64,000 nt of DNA, from assembly GCF_051414135.1 (NCBI RefSeq), contig NZ_JBLKOA010000003.1, forward strand, positions 124,001 through 188,000. Reading direction: 5' to 3'. A program made the translations under genes and the position numbers. The stretch comes from Halovenus halobia (GTDB lineage Archaea > Halobacteriota > Halobacteria > Halobacteriales > Haloarculaceae). The stretch's first letter is position 1; each line of letters starts with the position of its first letter. The notes below the pieces were generated by a model. The model worked only from the letters and a program-made list of their open reading frames with translations. It was not told where the DNA came from and made no database searches. Below are positions 42,380 to 51,634 of the stretch, in pieces.

Positions 42380-44125
42380 ATGAAGGGGGTCACAACTGCA
42401 TTTCCAGTGCTCCAACTGCTGTTACTGGGGGGCCTCTGTATCTCGCTGGGATTTCTCGCCTACTGTCTGCAGTACCGCCAGAAGCGAGGCGTCACGTCGC
42501 TCATCGTGATGTTCACGGGAATCAGTCTCTGGGTCGGCTCCGAACTGCTGCAGATCCAGCTCCGGATGTTGCGGTATGCAGGCTTCGGGATGGCGTTGCG
42601 CATTCTCGGTATCGAAATCACGGTCATCGGGATGTTCTTTCTTGGACTGGAGTACACGGGTCGCGAGCGGTATATCGACTGGCGACTCGTGACGTTGCTT
42701 TCAGTCGTCCCACTCACGGAGATTGCGCTGGCGCTGTCGCCAGCGCGGTCGCTGTTGTTCGAGGCTCGTGTCAACGACGCTCTTCCGTGGGGCTACGAAC
42801 TCGTCCAGACGCCGCTGTTTCTGGCCCACACCGTCTACTCGTACGTGTTTGTCATCATGAGTCTCGGGCTACTCGGCGGGATGATGCTCCGGGCCAACGC
42901 CGGCTACCGCCGACAGCTCGGAGCCGTGTTTCTCGCGATTCTCTTCCCGACAGCGGTCAACCTCGCCTTCCACTTCGATATCACACAGTTTGACCTCACG
43001 CCGGTGAGTTTCGTCGGCACTGCGGGCGTGTTGATGTTCGCAACCTTCCAGTTGCGGCTGCTCGACGCGATTCCAGTGGCCCGCCAGACGGTGCTCGAAG
43101 AGATGGAGGACATGGTGATCGTACTCGACGAGGACAACGAGGTTATCACCACCAACAGCGCCACCCGGGAGGCCTTCGGCATCGACGGCTCCGCGGCCGG
43201 CAAGCCAGCGACCGACCTGTTCGAGACGGAGCAAATCGAGGACATCCTCGCGGACGACCAGCAGCAACTCGAACTCGACATCGACGGCGAACAGCGAGCA
43301 ATCAACGTCAACAGCTCGCCGATTACCGATTATCGCGACAATCTCCTCGCGCGCGTGCTCGTCTGTCGTGATATCACCGAACAACGCAAACAGGAGCGAC
43401 AACTTCGGCGGCGTGAGGAGGAACTCGAACTGCTGAAGAACCTCCAGAGCCGGTTTTTGCGCCACAATTTGCGCAACGAACTGAACGTCGTCCGCGCCAA
43501 CGCCGAACTGCTTGCCGATATTGACAATCCAGTTGAACGCGACAGATACGAGACTATCGTCAAAAAGACCGACCAGATTCTCGAGTGGAGCACAAAAGCG
43601 CGAACGATCGAGCAACTCGTCGAAACCGACAACCGAGTTACCCGTGACCTCACGGCCGAACTCGACACACTGCTCGAGGAACTCCGCGAGGAGTACCCCG
43701 AGGTGACCTTCGAGTTCACCGAGAGGCAGCCACGAGCAGTCCAGGCAGTGCCACAGATTGACCGGGCACTCCGGGACATCCTCGACAACGCGGCCCGGTA
43801 CAACACCGCCGAGAATCCACTGGTTCGAGTCGATATCGAACCTGTCGGCGAGCAACTGAAACTGCACGTTACAGACAACGGCCCGGGCATCGAATCTCAC
43901 GAAATCGAAACCCTGCGGGACCGCGAGGAGACACAACTGCAGCACGGAACTGGACTCGGACTGTGGTTGGTCTACTGGGTGATGGACAAATCCGGCGGCG
44001 AACTCTCCTTCGACGCAGACGACGGAACCACTGTGACGCTCACATTCGACCGTGCGGTTGGCGAGGAGACGACGAGCGAGGCAGCACTGACCGCCGACGG
44101 CGGTGACGAACCTACGCGAAACTGA
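42380..44125 (+). CDS. Sensor histidine kinase with N-terminal 7TM module and PAS domain
   Basis: 581 aa. Seven hydrophobic helices (about 1-225) include the conserved WVGSELLQIQ and FFLGLEYTGRERYIDW of the 7TM histidine-kinase sensor module. A PAS domain follows (MEDMVIVLDEDNEVITTNSA, about 235-340), a helical linker, the phospho-acceptor motif FLRHNLRNELNVVRANAELL, and a HATPase with LRDILDNAARYNTAENP (N box), VTDNGPGIESHE and QHGTGLGLWLVYWVMDKSGG. No response regulator gene is adjacent. It has the same build as the kinase at 25336 and may be a paralogue. Signal unknown. Confidence 0.9.
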   Translation: MKGVTTAFPVLQLLLLGGLCISLGFLAYCLQYRQKRGVTSLIVMFTGISLWVGSELLQIQLRMLRYAGFGMALRILGIEITVIGMFFLGLEYTGRERYIDWRLVTLLSVVPLTEIALALSPARSLLFEARVNDALPWGYELVQTPLFLAHTVYSYVFVIMSLGLLGGMMLRANAGYRRQLGAVFLAILFPTAVNLAFHFDITQFDLTPVSFVGTAGVLMFATFQLRLLDAIPVARQTVLEEMEDMVIVLDEDNEVITTNSATREAFGIDGSAAGKPATDLFETEQIEDILADDQQQLELDIDGEQRAINVNSSPITDYRDNLLARVLVCRDITEQRKQERQLRRREEELELLKNLQSRFLRHNLRNELNVVRANAELLADIDNPVERDRYETIVKKTDQILEWSTKARTIEQLVETDNRVTRDLTAELDTLLEELREEYPEVTFEFTERQPRAVQAVPQIDRALRDILDNAARYNTAENPLVRVDIEPVGEQLKLHVTDNGPGIESHEIETLRDREETQLQHGTGLGLWLVYWVMDKSGGELSFDADDGTTVTLTFDRAVGEETTSEAALTADGGDEPTRN

Positions 44126-44684
44126 TTGCGTCGAGGTCCGTTACCTCACCGAACAGCCACTCGGCGTGGTCGAGCGCATAGTCGCGGTCAGCTTCTTCGA
44201 TGAACCCAATTGCGTCTTCGACGAGCACAGGCCGGTAGTCACGCAGGCCCGCACTGCCGGCGGTGTGGAGCACGCAGACGTTTGCGAGCGTGCCGGCGAA
44301 GACGAGATTGTCGATGTTGTGTGCCGAGAGGTAGCCGTCGAGTTCAGTCTCGTGGAAGGCGTCGTAGGTGTGTTTGACCACGACGTGGTCGTCGGGGTCC
44401 GCCCCAAGGCCATCGACAAGTTCGGCCTCCCACGAGTCTTCGAGAACGTGCTCGCCCCAGCGCTCGAACTCGTCGTAGTAGTGGGCGTCGTCGAACTGCT
44501 CGGGCGGGTGAACGTCCCGCGTGTAGATGACCTCTGCACCCGCTTCCCGCGCCCTGTTTGCCAGTTCGGCACAGGGGTCGATTGCTTCCTCACTCCCCGG
44601 GGCGTAGAGGCTCCCATCGGGGTGACAGAAGCCGTTTTGCATATCGACGATAACTACTGCCGTCCGGTCGGGGTCGAAGCGCAT
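44112..44684 (-). CDS. pncA: Nicotinamidase / isochorismatase-family hydrolase
   Basis: 190 aa from MRFDPDRTAVVIVDMQNGFC. The catalytic triad of nicotinamidases is present: Asp14 (VDMQNGFC), Lys104 (VVKHTYDAF) and Cys137 (GTLANVCVLHTAG). A putative metal site is Asp57, His59 (YTRDVHPP) and His79 (RWGEHV), the spacing seen in PncA rather than in isochorismatases. It would deamidate nicotinamide to nicotinate, which fits the nicotinate phosphoribosyltransferase gene 1.4 kb away. The 3' end overlaps the kinase gene by 14 bases on the other strand. Confidence 0.82.
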   Translation of the reverse strand: MRFDPDRTAVVIVDMQNGFCHPDGSLYAPGSEEAIDPCAELANRAREAGAEVIYTRDVHPPEQFDDAHYYDEFERWGEHVLEDSWEAELVDGLGADPDDHVVVKHTYDAFHETELDGYLSAHNIDNLVFAGTLANVCVLHTAGSAGLRDYRPVLVEDAIGFIEEADRDYALDHAEWLFGEVTDLDAISFA

Positions 44685-44768
44685 ACACGGGGATAGTCGC
44701 CCGCCGCACATAAAAACGAAAGCTGGCGAGCGCGGCACTTATTTTCGTTGCGACCTCAGTTCGAGTCA

Positions 44769-46067
44769 ATGCGCCGCCAGTCAGCCGGACTCCTCGTCGT
44801 CGCCGCAGTTGTCGTTCTTGCAGGCTGTGGTGGTATCCTCGGCGACACCGGCCGCGAGGTTCCCGACGGCTACGGCGAGGTTGGCGGTGTCGAGTACGAC
44901 GACGACATCAACGTCACCGTCGAGGATGGGCTGACAGAGGCGGAACTCGGACGACTGGTCAACCGGACGATGGCCAGAATCGAGGCCGTCCGCGAACTCA
45001 ACTACAAGGAACCAGTCGACGTGGAGATAATCGACCGTGAACAGTACCGAGAGCAACGGAACGGACAGGTGAGTCCCGGTGGCGGCGCGTGGGAGAATCA
45101 AATCTGGCGAGGGCTATTTCTGGTCGGGCAGGACCGCGACGCAACAGCGCTGGTCGAAGACGCCTTCGGCACGTCAGTCACAGGCTACTACCGGGCCGGA
45201 ACGAACGATATCGTCATCGTCAGCGAATCTGAGACGCCAACAGTGGGAATGGACACGCTGGTTCACGAGTTGACGCACGCCCTGCAGGACCAACAATACG
45301 GCCTGGAGTTCGGCCAGTCCACCCGCGACCAGCAGGCCGCCTACGACACCCTCATCGAGGGTGAGGCCGGCCTCGTTTCCCATCTCTACCTGAAGGAATG
45401 GTGTCAGCAGTGGGACTGCGTGCGCCCGGAGCAAGCCGTTGGCGCCGAACAGCCAGACGCCTCGGAACTTCCCGAAGCAATTTCGCTGGTCGTCGGCCAG
45501 CCCTACCGGGTGGGTCCGACCTACGTCCAGCAACTCGAGCAAGCGGGTGGCTGGGAAGCAGTCAACGAGCGCCACGAGAACCCGCCGCGGACGACCGCAG
45601 CGATTATCGACGACGACGGTGTCGCCGAGCCAACAGAGATCACGATTCCAGACCGCTCAACCCCCGAGTGGGAGCGTTTCGACCACGAGCCAACAGGAGA
45701 TACCCTCGGCGCGGCGTCGATATACGCCATGCTCGCGGCCAACGGCGTCGCCGAAAACGAGGACCCGAGACGCTACGACCACCCCGCAGTCGAGGGCTGG
45801 ACCGGCGACCGGATCGTCCCCTACCGCAGTAACACAGAGTACGGCTACGTCTGGGAACTCGCGTGGGAGAACACCGAGGAAGCCGAGGAATTCGCCGGCG
45901 CCTTTGAGCAGGTACTCGAACGAAACGGTGGCTTGGCCCGTGGCACCTCCTCGTATATCATCGAATCCGGCTCGTTCGAGGGTGCATACCGCGTGTCAGT
46001 CGACGGGAACCGCGTCGAAATCGTCGGCGGTCCCGACCGTGAGGCGCTTACGGAAATCCACGGCTGA
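44769..46067 (+). CDS. Surface lipoprotein of the Hvo_1808 family
   Basis: 432 aa. The start MRRQSAGLLVVAAVVVLAGC has a basic N-terminus, a hydrophobic core and the lipobox VLAGC, so it is a Sec-exported lipoprotein. The mature part contains a zinc-peptidase-like motif DTLVHELTHALQDQQYGLEF (HExxH, about residues 165-185) and an acidic neighbour IEGEAGLVSHLYL that could supply the third ligand, as in gluzincin-type proteases. Members are known as haloarchaeal surface proteins of unknown activity. Proteolysis is an inference. It stands between pncA and pncB but is separately oriented. Confidence 0.82.
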   Translation: MRRQSAGLLVVAAVVVLAGCGGILGDTGREVPDGYGEVGGVEYDDDINVTVEDGLTEAELGRLVNRTMARIEAVRELNYKEPVDVEIIDREQYREQRNGQVSPGGGAWENQIWRGLFLVGQDRDATALVEDAFGTSVTGYYRAGTNDIVIVSESETPTVGMDTLVHELTHALQDQQYGLEFGQSTRDQQAAYDTLIEGEAGLVSHLYLKEWCQQWDCVRPEQAVGAEQPDASELPEAISLVVGQPYRVGPTYVQQLEQAGGWEAVNERHENPPRTTAAIIDDDGVAEPTEITIPDRSTPEWERFDHEPTGDTLGAASIYAMLAANGVAENEDPRRYDHPAVEGWTGDRIVPYRSNTEYGYVWELAWENTEEAEEFAGAFEQVLERNGGLARGTSSYIIESGSFEGAYRVSVDGNRVEIVGGPDREALTEIHG

Positions 46068-46106
46068 GGGGCAATCTTTTCCTCGATACCCATCGAACCA
46101 CTGTCC

Positions 46107-47261
46107 ATGACTGCGTTCGATATCGTCCCGCCAGCGCGGATTGCGGCGGGCGATTGTACCGACGCCTACTTCGACCGGACTGTCGAAGCGCTGGAGCACG
46201 CCGGACAGAATCCCCACGTCGTCGCGGAGGTGACCGCCTCGCAGTTCCCACGCGGGGACTGGAATCTCTTTGCTGGCGTCAAAGACGCTGCACACCTGCT
46301 CGAAGGGAGGGCGGTCGATGTCGACGCCCTCCGGGAAGGGCAGTTGTTCGACGGCGGGCCGGTGATGCGAATCGAGGGGCCGTATCTGGAGTTCTGCCGA
46401 CTGGAAACTGCGTTTCTGGGCTTTCTCTCACACCCGACAGCGATGGCGACTGCCGGACTGGAAACGAGACTGGCCGCCCCGGAGTCGCTGGTGTTGAGTT
46501 TCGGCACTCGACACGTTCACCCATCGCTTGCTGCGATGGTCGAACGCAGCGCACTGATTGCCGGACTCGACGGTGTCTCGAACGTCGCCGGTGCAGAGCA
46601 ACTCGGCCGGGAGGCTGGCGGGACGATGCCACATGCGCTGATTATTGCCTTCGGCCGCAACAACCAGGAGCAGGCCTGGCGCGCCTTCGACGAGGCTGTC
46701 GGGACAGATGTGCCCCGGGTCGCGCTCTGTGACACCTACTCCGACGAAGTCGAGGAGTCACTGCGGGCTATCGAAGCCGTCGACAACCTCGACAGCGTTC
46801 GTATCGACACAACGTCTTCGCGCCGCGGGGATTTCGAGCACATCCTGAAGGAACTCCGCTGGAAACTCGACGCTCGCGGGCACGAAGATATCGACATTTT
46901 CGCAAGCGGCGGCATGAATCCTGACTCGATTCGTGAACTGGGTGGCGTGGCTGACGGGTTCGGCGTCGGGAGCTATATGACCGACGCCGACCCGATGGAT
47001 TTCGCGCTGGACATCGTCGAACGCGAGGGCGAACTCGTCGCCAAGCGGGGGAAACTCGACGGCAAAAAGGCAGTCTACCGGACGCCCGACGGCAGCCACC
47101 ACATCGGGCTGGCAAGTCAGGACGGCCCCGAAGACGGCGAGGCGTTGCTCGAACCACTGATTCGAGACGGCGAAATCGTTCGAGAGTTCGATATCGACGA
47201 GGCGCGCGAGCGCGCGCTGGCCGACGCGGAGCGTGTCGGGTTTGCGAGCCCGTCGGAGTAG
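46107..47261 (+). CDS. pncB: Nicotinate phosphoribosyltransferase
   Basis: 384 aa. It joins nicotinate with phosphoribosyl pyrophosphate to make NaMN in NAD salvage. Motifs include MTAFDIVPPARIAAGDCTDA, PHALIIAFGRN, SFGTRHVHPSLAAM (catalytic His region, about 131-144), VRIDTTSSRRGDF and IFASGGMNPDSIRELGGVAD, then GVGSYMTDADPMDFALDIVE. This is the archaeal-type short enzyme (like Thermoplasma NAPRT, about 390 aa). Together with the nicotinamidase gene close by it forms a two-step route from nicotinamide to NaMN. Confidence 0.9.
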   Translation: MTAFDIVPPARIAAGDCTDAYFDRTVEALEHAGQNPHVVAEVTASQFPRGDWNLFAGVKDAAHLLEGRAVDVDALREGQLFDGGPVMRIEGPYLEFCRLETAFLGFLSHPTAMATAGLETRLAAPESLVLSFGTRHVHPSLAAMVERSALIAGLDGVSNVAGAEQLGREAGGTMPHALIIAFGRNNQEQAWRAFDEAVGTDVPRVALCDTYSDEVEESLRAIEAVDNLDSVRIDTTSSRRGDFEHILKELRWKLDARGHEDIDIFASGGMNPDSIRELGGVADGFGVGSYMTDADPMDFALDIVEREGELVAKRGKLDGKKAVYRTPDGSHHIGLASQDGPEDGEALLEPLIRDGEIVREFDIDEARERALADAERVGFASPSE

Positions 47262-47312
47262 TAAATAAAAGCGGGGGTGACCCAACCGGGAGGTAATTAC
47301 GGTTTCGTCAAC

Positions 47313-47915
47313 TCAGCAGACCGGTTTCGGGTTCATACCGAGTGATTTCAGCGTCTCGAAATACTCGTCGTAGGCGGCTTCGATGACAGCCACCGCCGCG
47401 TCCTTGGCCTCGCCGTACTCCGCGTCGGAGTCACAGTGGTCATCGATTGCTGCGAGCGCTGCGTCTCGAATCTCGTCGTAATCGTCGCCGAAGGCCCGGA
47501 ACGTGCTCGCAATCATGGGCTTGGCCTGACCGGTAAAGTACCCGCCAGACTGGGTGCTCTTGCGTTCAGTGACGAGTGTCCAGCCAACGGTAGCGCCGAG
47601 CTGCGTGACTGTGCCCTCGGTCTCGGCAAGCGCGGAGACGGCCGCTGGCGGGTCGCTCCGGTCGTACTCGTCGAGTTCGTCGAGGATGTCGTCGTACTGG
47701 TCACGGACGCGTTCGGCGGCGTCGGCGAACACATCTCCGTCCCACTCCTCGAAGGTTTCGGCGGCCGCGATGGCGCCGTCTGCGGCGGCGGAGAGAATCG
47801 GCCCGGCCTCCATCTCGCCCCCGGTGTCCGCATAGAGAGACTTCGAGGAGCCAAGCCGGGAGAGTTGGGTCTGTTGCTCCTGTTCGACGGCTTCGAGTAG
47901 GTCGGCGCTGTCCAT
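47313..47915 (-). CDS. All-helical haloarchaeal protein, function unknown
   Basis: 200 aa, almost entirely helical. The N-terminus QLSRLGSSKSLYADTGGEM and the repeated Glu/Asp-rich helices (FEEWDGDVFADAAERVRDQY, then ETEGTVTQLGATVGWTLVTE) are similar to a haloarchaeal family sometimes labelled transcription antitermination protein or rubrerythrin-like. I see no convincing di-iron ExxH motif, so I give no function. A Cys is the last residue (NPKPVC). It diverges from the glutaredoxin gene and converges on pncB. Confidence 0.65.
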   Translation of the reverse strand: MDSADLLEAVEQEQQTQLSRLGSSKSLYADTGGEMEAGPILSAAADGAIAAAETFEEWDGDVFADAAERVRDQYDDILDELDEYDRSDPPAAVSALAETEGTVTQLGATVGWTLVTERKSTQSGGYFTGQAKPMIASTFRAFGDDYDEIRDAALAAIDDHCDSDAEYGEAKDAAVAVIEAAYDEYFETLKSLGMNPKPVC

Positions 47916-48021
47916 ACTGAGCGTTTGCCCGCCGCCTGCTTGTAAGCATCGGCATTCGGCGGTCGTGCGCGACGGTGGCAGTACCGTCCGATTCTTGTGG
48001 CTGGCGCTCCTATCTCTGGTG

Positions 48022-48267
48022 ATGGCAAACCTCGAACTCTACGAACTCGAAGGCTGTCCGTACTGCGCGAAAGTAACCACCAAACTCGACGAACTCGGCC
48101 TCGACTACGAGTCACACATGGTGCCGAGTTCACACAGCGAGCGAACTGAAGTCGAAAATGTCAGCGGTCAAACTGGCGTTCCAGTGCTGGTCGACAAGGA
48201 CAACGGCGTCGAAGGGATGCCCGAAAGCGACGACATCGTCGAGTACCTCGAAGAAACCTACGCCTGA
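48022..48267 (+). CDS. Glutaredoxin
   Basis: 81 aa from MANLELYELEGCPYCAKVTT. The thioredoxin fold has the active-site CPYC at residues 12-15, the cis-Pro stretch TGVPVLVD and a C-terminal helix SDDIVEYLEETYA. It reduces disulfides; in haloarchaea the partner thiol is probably gamma-glutamylcysteine rather than glutathione. It is followed by engB 66 bases downstream. The ATG 19 codons upstream was not used because it adds a hydrophobic, poorly conserved leader. Confidence 0.92.
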   Translation: MANLELYELEGCPYCAKVTTKLDELGLDYESHMVPSSHSERTEVENVSGQTGVPVLVDKDNGVEGMPESDDIVEYLEETYA

Positions 48268-48333
48268 TTCTGGCCCGCTTGCGGGCCGATTCGTTTCGGA
48301 CGACCTTTGCCCACGGCCTGCCTACTGGGTGGT

Positions 48334-48951
48334 ATGTTCGAGACACGTCCGGACCGCGACAGCGAAATTGTCCTCGCGGGCCGGTCCAACGTTGGGAAAT
48401 CGACGCTGATGCGAGAGATTACCGGCCACACCTTCGACACTGGCCAGCGGCCCGGGGTGACCCGCTCGCCGAATCACTACGACTGGGCTCCGGAGGATTT
48501 CGTCCTCACCGACCTCCCCGGCTTCGGGTTCATGCAGGGTGTCCCCGACGACGTCCAAGAGGAAATCAGGACAGACATCGTCCGCTACGTCGAGGAGTAC
48601 GCCGACAACATTCTCGTCGGCGTGATTGTCCTCGACGGCAAGGCAGCCGTCGACATCATCGACCGCCACACTGGCCCAGAGTCGATTCCCCACACTGTCG
48701 AACTGTATCACTTCTTCCGCGACGTTGGGGTGTCGCCCGTGCTCGCGGTCAACAAGATGGACAAAGTCGACAAGCGAGATGAGCGACTCGACGAGATTGC
48801 CGACCGATTTGGGCTGTTACCGCCGTGGCAACAGCACAGCGACACCATCGCACCGATCAGCGCCAAACGCGGAAGTATGCAGCCACTGTACGACGCGATT
48901 CGCGAACACCTGCACGACGCCCAGCGCGACGACCTCTTCAAATTCTTCTGA
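48334..48951 (+). CDS. engB: EngB-type GTP-binding protein
   Basis: 205 aa. GTPase motifs: G1 AGRSNVGKSTLM near residue 16, G2 RPGVTRSPNHY, G3 LTDLPGFGFMQG, G4 AVNKMDKVD and G5 PISAKRGSMQP. The order and short size fit EngB/YihA, which in bacteria aids large ribosomal subunit assembly. The start MFETRPDRDSEIVLAGRSN at 48334 places G1 at the standard distance. The frame is open nine codons upstream without family resemblance. Confidence 0.9.
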   Translation: MFETRPDRDSEIVLAGRSNVGKSTLMREITGHTFDTGQRPGVTRSPNHYDWAPEDFVLTDLPGFGFMQGVPDDVQEEIRTDIVRYVEEYADNILVGVIVLDGKAAVDIIDRHTGPESIPHTVELYHFFRDVGVSPVLAVNKMDKVDKRDERLDEIADRFGLLPPWQQHSDTIAPISAKRGSMQPLYDAIREHLHDAQRDDLFKFF

Positions 48952-49024
48952 GCCGGGGCTGTCGACAACAGTTGGTCCGCACAACACAGTGGCGTCGATA
49001 GCCGACAGCCACGGAAAAGACTAG

Positions 49025-49318
49025 CTAGGCAACGTTGAATCCCTTATCTTGGAGGAAATCCTCGACCCGGCCGAGGTGGTTACCCTGGAGTTCGATCTGG
49101 TCGTCGTCGACGGTCCCCCCGCAGGCGAACTTGGATTTCAAGTCCGACGACAGACTGTCCATATCGACATCGCTCGGGTCGAAGCCTTCGATAATCGTTA
49201 CCTCTTTTCCGTAACGGCGCTCGTCGATGCGGATGCTGATTTCCTGGGAGTCTTTAGCCACGTCTTCACAGACGCAAAGCTCCTCAGGCAGCCCGCACGT
49301 CGAGCAGACTTCCGACAT
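49025..49318 (-). CDS. Translation initiation factor SUI1/eIF1
   Basis: 97 aa from MSEVCSTCGLPEELCVCEDV with four Cys (5, 8, 15, 17) in an N-terminal zinc ribbon. The SUI1 core follows: ISIRIDERRYGKEVTIIEGF, DLKSKFACGGTVDDDQIELQ, GNHLGRVEDFLQDKGF. In archaea aIF1 monitors start-codon selection on the small ribosomal subunit. ATG at 49318 is the natural start; the nine upstream codons are serine-rich and unlike the family. Confidence 0.94.
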   Translation of the reverse strand: MSEVCSTCGLPEELCVCEDVAKDSQEISIRIDERRYGKEVTIIEGFDPSDVDMDSLSSDLKSKFACGGTVDDDQIELQGNHLGRVEDFLQDKGFNVA

Positions 49319-49407
49319 TACACTGTAGCTGTAGGAAACGGACATATTAAATACTGTCGGGTACGGCTGTCAGCGGCCTCAGCCGCCAAATCGGCCGTTC
49401 GTGGCCG

Positions 49408-50094
49408 TTAGGCGGATTCCGAGCCGGCCAGCCAGTTGGCGATTCGGTGGACAACCACGCGGAGTGGTGCGGTCCCAGCCGCGAGCACCAACAGTTCGCC
49501 GCGGGGTTCGCGTGGCTGTGCGCCGTAGATGTGATTGAGCAGCAGGTAGGTGATGATTCCGAGTGCGAGACTAAGAATCCACGCCCCGCCAGCGATGCGC
49601 CCTACCAGCGCCTTCCGGGTGCCTTTCAGTTCGGCAAAGCTGTGGGTGAGTCCGAGGACAACGGCGTAGATGACGACCGGAACGGAGACAATCGACAGCA
49701 GGATGTGGACTGCAAGCATCACCAGATAGGCCCCGTAGACCAGCGAGGGCGCGCCGACAATTTCGCGCTCGAAGCCACCACCGACCTTGGTCAGGTAGAC
49801 AACGAGGAAGGCCAGAATGAGGGTAAATGCGGTCAACATCGCGGCGCGGTGCTTGCGGTACTCGTTGTTCTTGACGAAGTAGACACCCGCAAGCAGGGCG
49901 GCCAGCGCCAGCGTGTTGATGAATGCAATGATGTGCGCGGAGAGCCGGACCTGCTCAGCCGACAGCTCCGGGTAGAAGTCTAGCACGCCAGCGAACGTGC
50001 CGATGACGAAGACGTAGCCAATCACCGACAGCACTGTCGTGACGGCCAGCGGGCGGGCCTTGACACCTTTCCGAATCTCGTTTACGACGGCCAT
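49408..50094 (-). CDS. DUF420 membrane protein (CtaM/YozB-like)
   Basis: 228 aa with six hydrophobic helices. SAHIIAFINTLALAALLAGV, NNEYRKHRAAMLTAFTLILA and FLVVYLTKVGGGFE are the DUF420 pattern, with the conserved YRKHRAAM between helices and His in the later AVHILLSIVSVPVVIYAV. In Gram-positive bacteria a DUF420 protein (CtaM) is needed for aa3 oxidase maturation, so a role in oxidase assembly is plausible here. It agrees with the presence of a COX15-like gene at 5.1 kb. Start at 50094 (MAVVNEIRKGVKARPLAVTT). Confidence 0.8.
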   Translation of the reverse strand: MAVVNEIRKGVKARPLAVTTVLSVIGYVFVIGTFAGVLDFYPELSAEQVRLSAHIIAFINTLALAALLAGVYFVKNNEYRKHRAAMLTAFTLILAFLVVYLTKVGGGFEREIVGAPSLVYGAYLVMLAVHILLSIVSVPVVIYAVVLGLTHSFAELKGTRKALVGRIAGGAWILSLALGIITYLLLNHIYGAQPREPRGELLVLAAGTAPLRVVVHRIANWLAGSESA

Positions 50095-50160
50095 ATCTGA
50101 GGGTAGGTCTGCGCAATAAATTGTCTTTGGATACTTGCCGGCGATAGCTCCCAAACTTCC

Positions 50161-51486
50161 CTACGGGCCGTAGCTGGTAATCGCCTCGTACACCCGGTCG
50201 GCCCCCCACGCGACCGTCTCGGCGGGGATGCGCTCGTCGCCGCTGTGGACCAAATCGAGGAAGGGCAAGTCCCCGAGTTGCATCGGCGTGAAGCCGTAGC
50301 TCTGTACGTCAACCTCCGCGAGGTGGCGGCCGTCGGTCGCACCAGCCATCAACAGCGGGATGGCGACACCGTCAGTCTCGGCCTCCAGTATCTCCGCCAG
50401 TTCGTCGAAATACCCAAGATCCGCTGCCGGTGGGCCGGGGTCGAAGCGGATAATCTCGTACTCCGGCTCCATCCCGGTCAACTCAGTCAACTCGGCCATA
50501 ACGTCTTCAGGTTGCTCGCCGGGGACGAGCCGACAGTCCAGTGCGACTGTCACCGCCTCGGGCACGACATTTTGCTTGTCGCCGCCGTGGACCTTCGTGA
50601 CGTTCGCGGTGTTGTGCAGGATTGCGTCGAACATCCGTCCTTCCTCGCCCATCTCGTCGAGGATATCGTCCGTTCGCTCGGGGTCGAGCAAGCCCCGGAA
50701 CTGCTCGGCGCGCTCGCCGTCGAGTTCGTCGGCGACAGATTCGACCATCTGCTCGGCGCTCGGTGTGATATTCACCGGTAAGCGATTTCCATCGACAGCC
50801 TCAACGTAGCGAGCCATCTTCCCCATCGCCGTGTCCGGCGTCGGGAAGGAGGCGTGGCCACTATTTCCTTTGAAGGTAGCTTCGAGCCAGCAGACCTGTT
50901 TCTCGTTGGTCTGAATCGGGTAGGTGTCGACACCAGCAACGTCGAACTCGAAGCCGCCGAACTCGCCGATGGCGTACTCAACGTCCTCGAACAACTCGGG
51001 ATGCTCGTCGACGAGCCAGCCCAGTCCGTCGTCGCCGCCGGCCTCCTCGTCAGAGACGACCAGCAGGAGAATATCACCCGCCGGGGTCACGTCCGCCGCG
51101 GCGAGTCGGCAGAAGGCGGCGAGGTACATCGCCACCCCGCCTTTCATGTCAAGGGTCCCACGGCCCCAGATGTGCCCGTCCTCGTGGACGGCCTCGAAGG
51201 GGTCGTGGGTCCACTCCTGATTCGTCGTTGGGACCACGTCGACGTGACCGTAGACCATCAGCGGCGCGGCGTCGCCGCCGGGGATTCGGGCCAGCAGATT
51301 CGGCCGGTCAGCGTCGCGGGCATAGCTTTCGGTCTCGACGCCGTAGGCTGAGAGCAGGTCGTCGATCCACTCGATACACTCGCGTTCGTCGCCGGGCGGG
51401 TTGACCGTCTCGAAGCGAACGAGGTCCTGCAAGAGGTCTGCGGGCTGTTCGTGGCGGTCGGTGGTGACCGCCGGCTGTGGAGTCAT
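50161..51486 (-). CDS. M20-family peptidase/deacylase (ArgE/DapE-like)
   Basis: 441 aa with a dinuclear zinc hydrolase fold. Metal motifs: MVYGHVDVVPTTNQEWTHDP with the His and Asp, WGRGTLDMKGGVAMYLAAF, VVSDEEAGGDDGLGWLVDEH with the catalytic Glu pair, and the C-terminal DLVHSGDERIPAE. The lid domain lies at about 185-310 (FKGNSGHASFPTPDTAM). It resembles succinyl-diaminopimelate desuccinylase and acetylornithine deacetylase, but no such pathway gene is adjacent (LysW-type arginine genes lie 12 kb away), so substrate is unsettled. The start chosen is MTPQPAVTTDRHEQ. Confidence 0.88.
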   Translation of the reverse strand: MTPQPAVTTDRHEQPADLLQDLVRFETVNPPGDERECIEWIDDLLSAYGVETESYARDADRPNLLARIPGGDAAPLMVYGHVDVVPTTNQEWTHDPFEAVHEDGHIWGRGTLDMKGGVAMYLAAFCRLAAADVTPAGDILLLVVSDEEAGGDDGLGWLVDEHPELFEDVEYAIGEFGGFEFDVAGVDTYPIQTNEKQVCWLEATFKGNSGHASFPTPDTAMGKMARYVEAVDGNRLPVNITPSAEQMVESVADELDGERAEQFRGLLDPERTDDILDEMGEEGRMFDAILHNTANVTKVHGGDKQNVVPEAVTVALDCRLVPGEQPEDVMAELTELTGMEPEYEIIRFDPGPPAADLGYFDELAEILEAETDGVAIPLLMAGATDGRHLAEVDVQSYGFTPMQLGDLPFLDLVHSGDERIPAETVAWGADRVYEAITSYGP

Positions 51487-51634
51487 ACGATTTGGTTGGC
51501 CGGCGAGCACATAATTCTGGGGTGGCGTGTCAGAGACCGGGGTACGCAGTCAATTGTCGACGATGTCGTGCCATTGTTCCTGAGAAATTTGCGCTGTCGC
51601 ACTGATCAACGGGTGGCATGGCTGTCCGCGCGAG

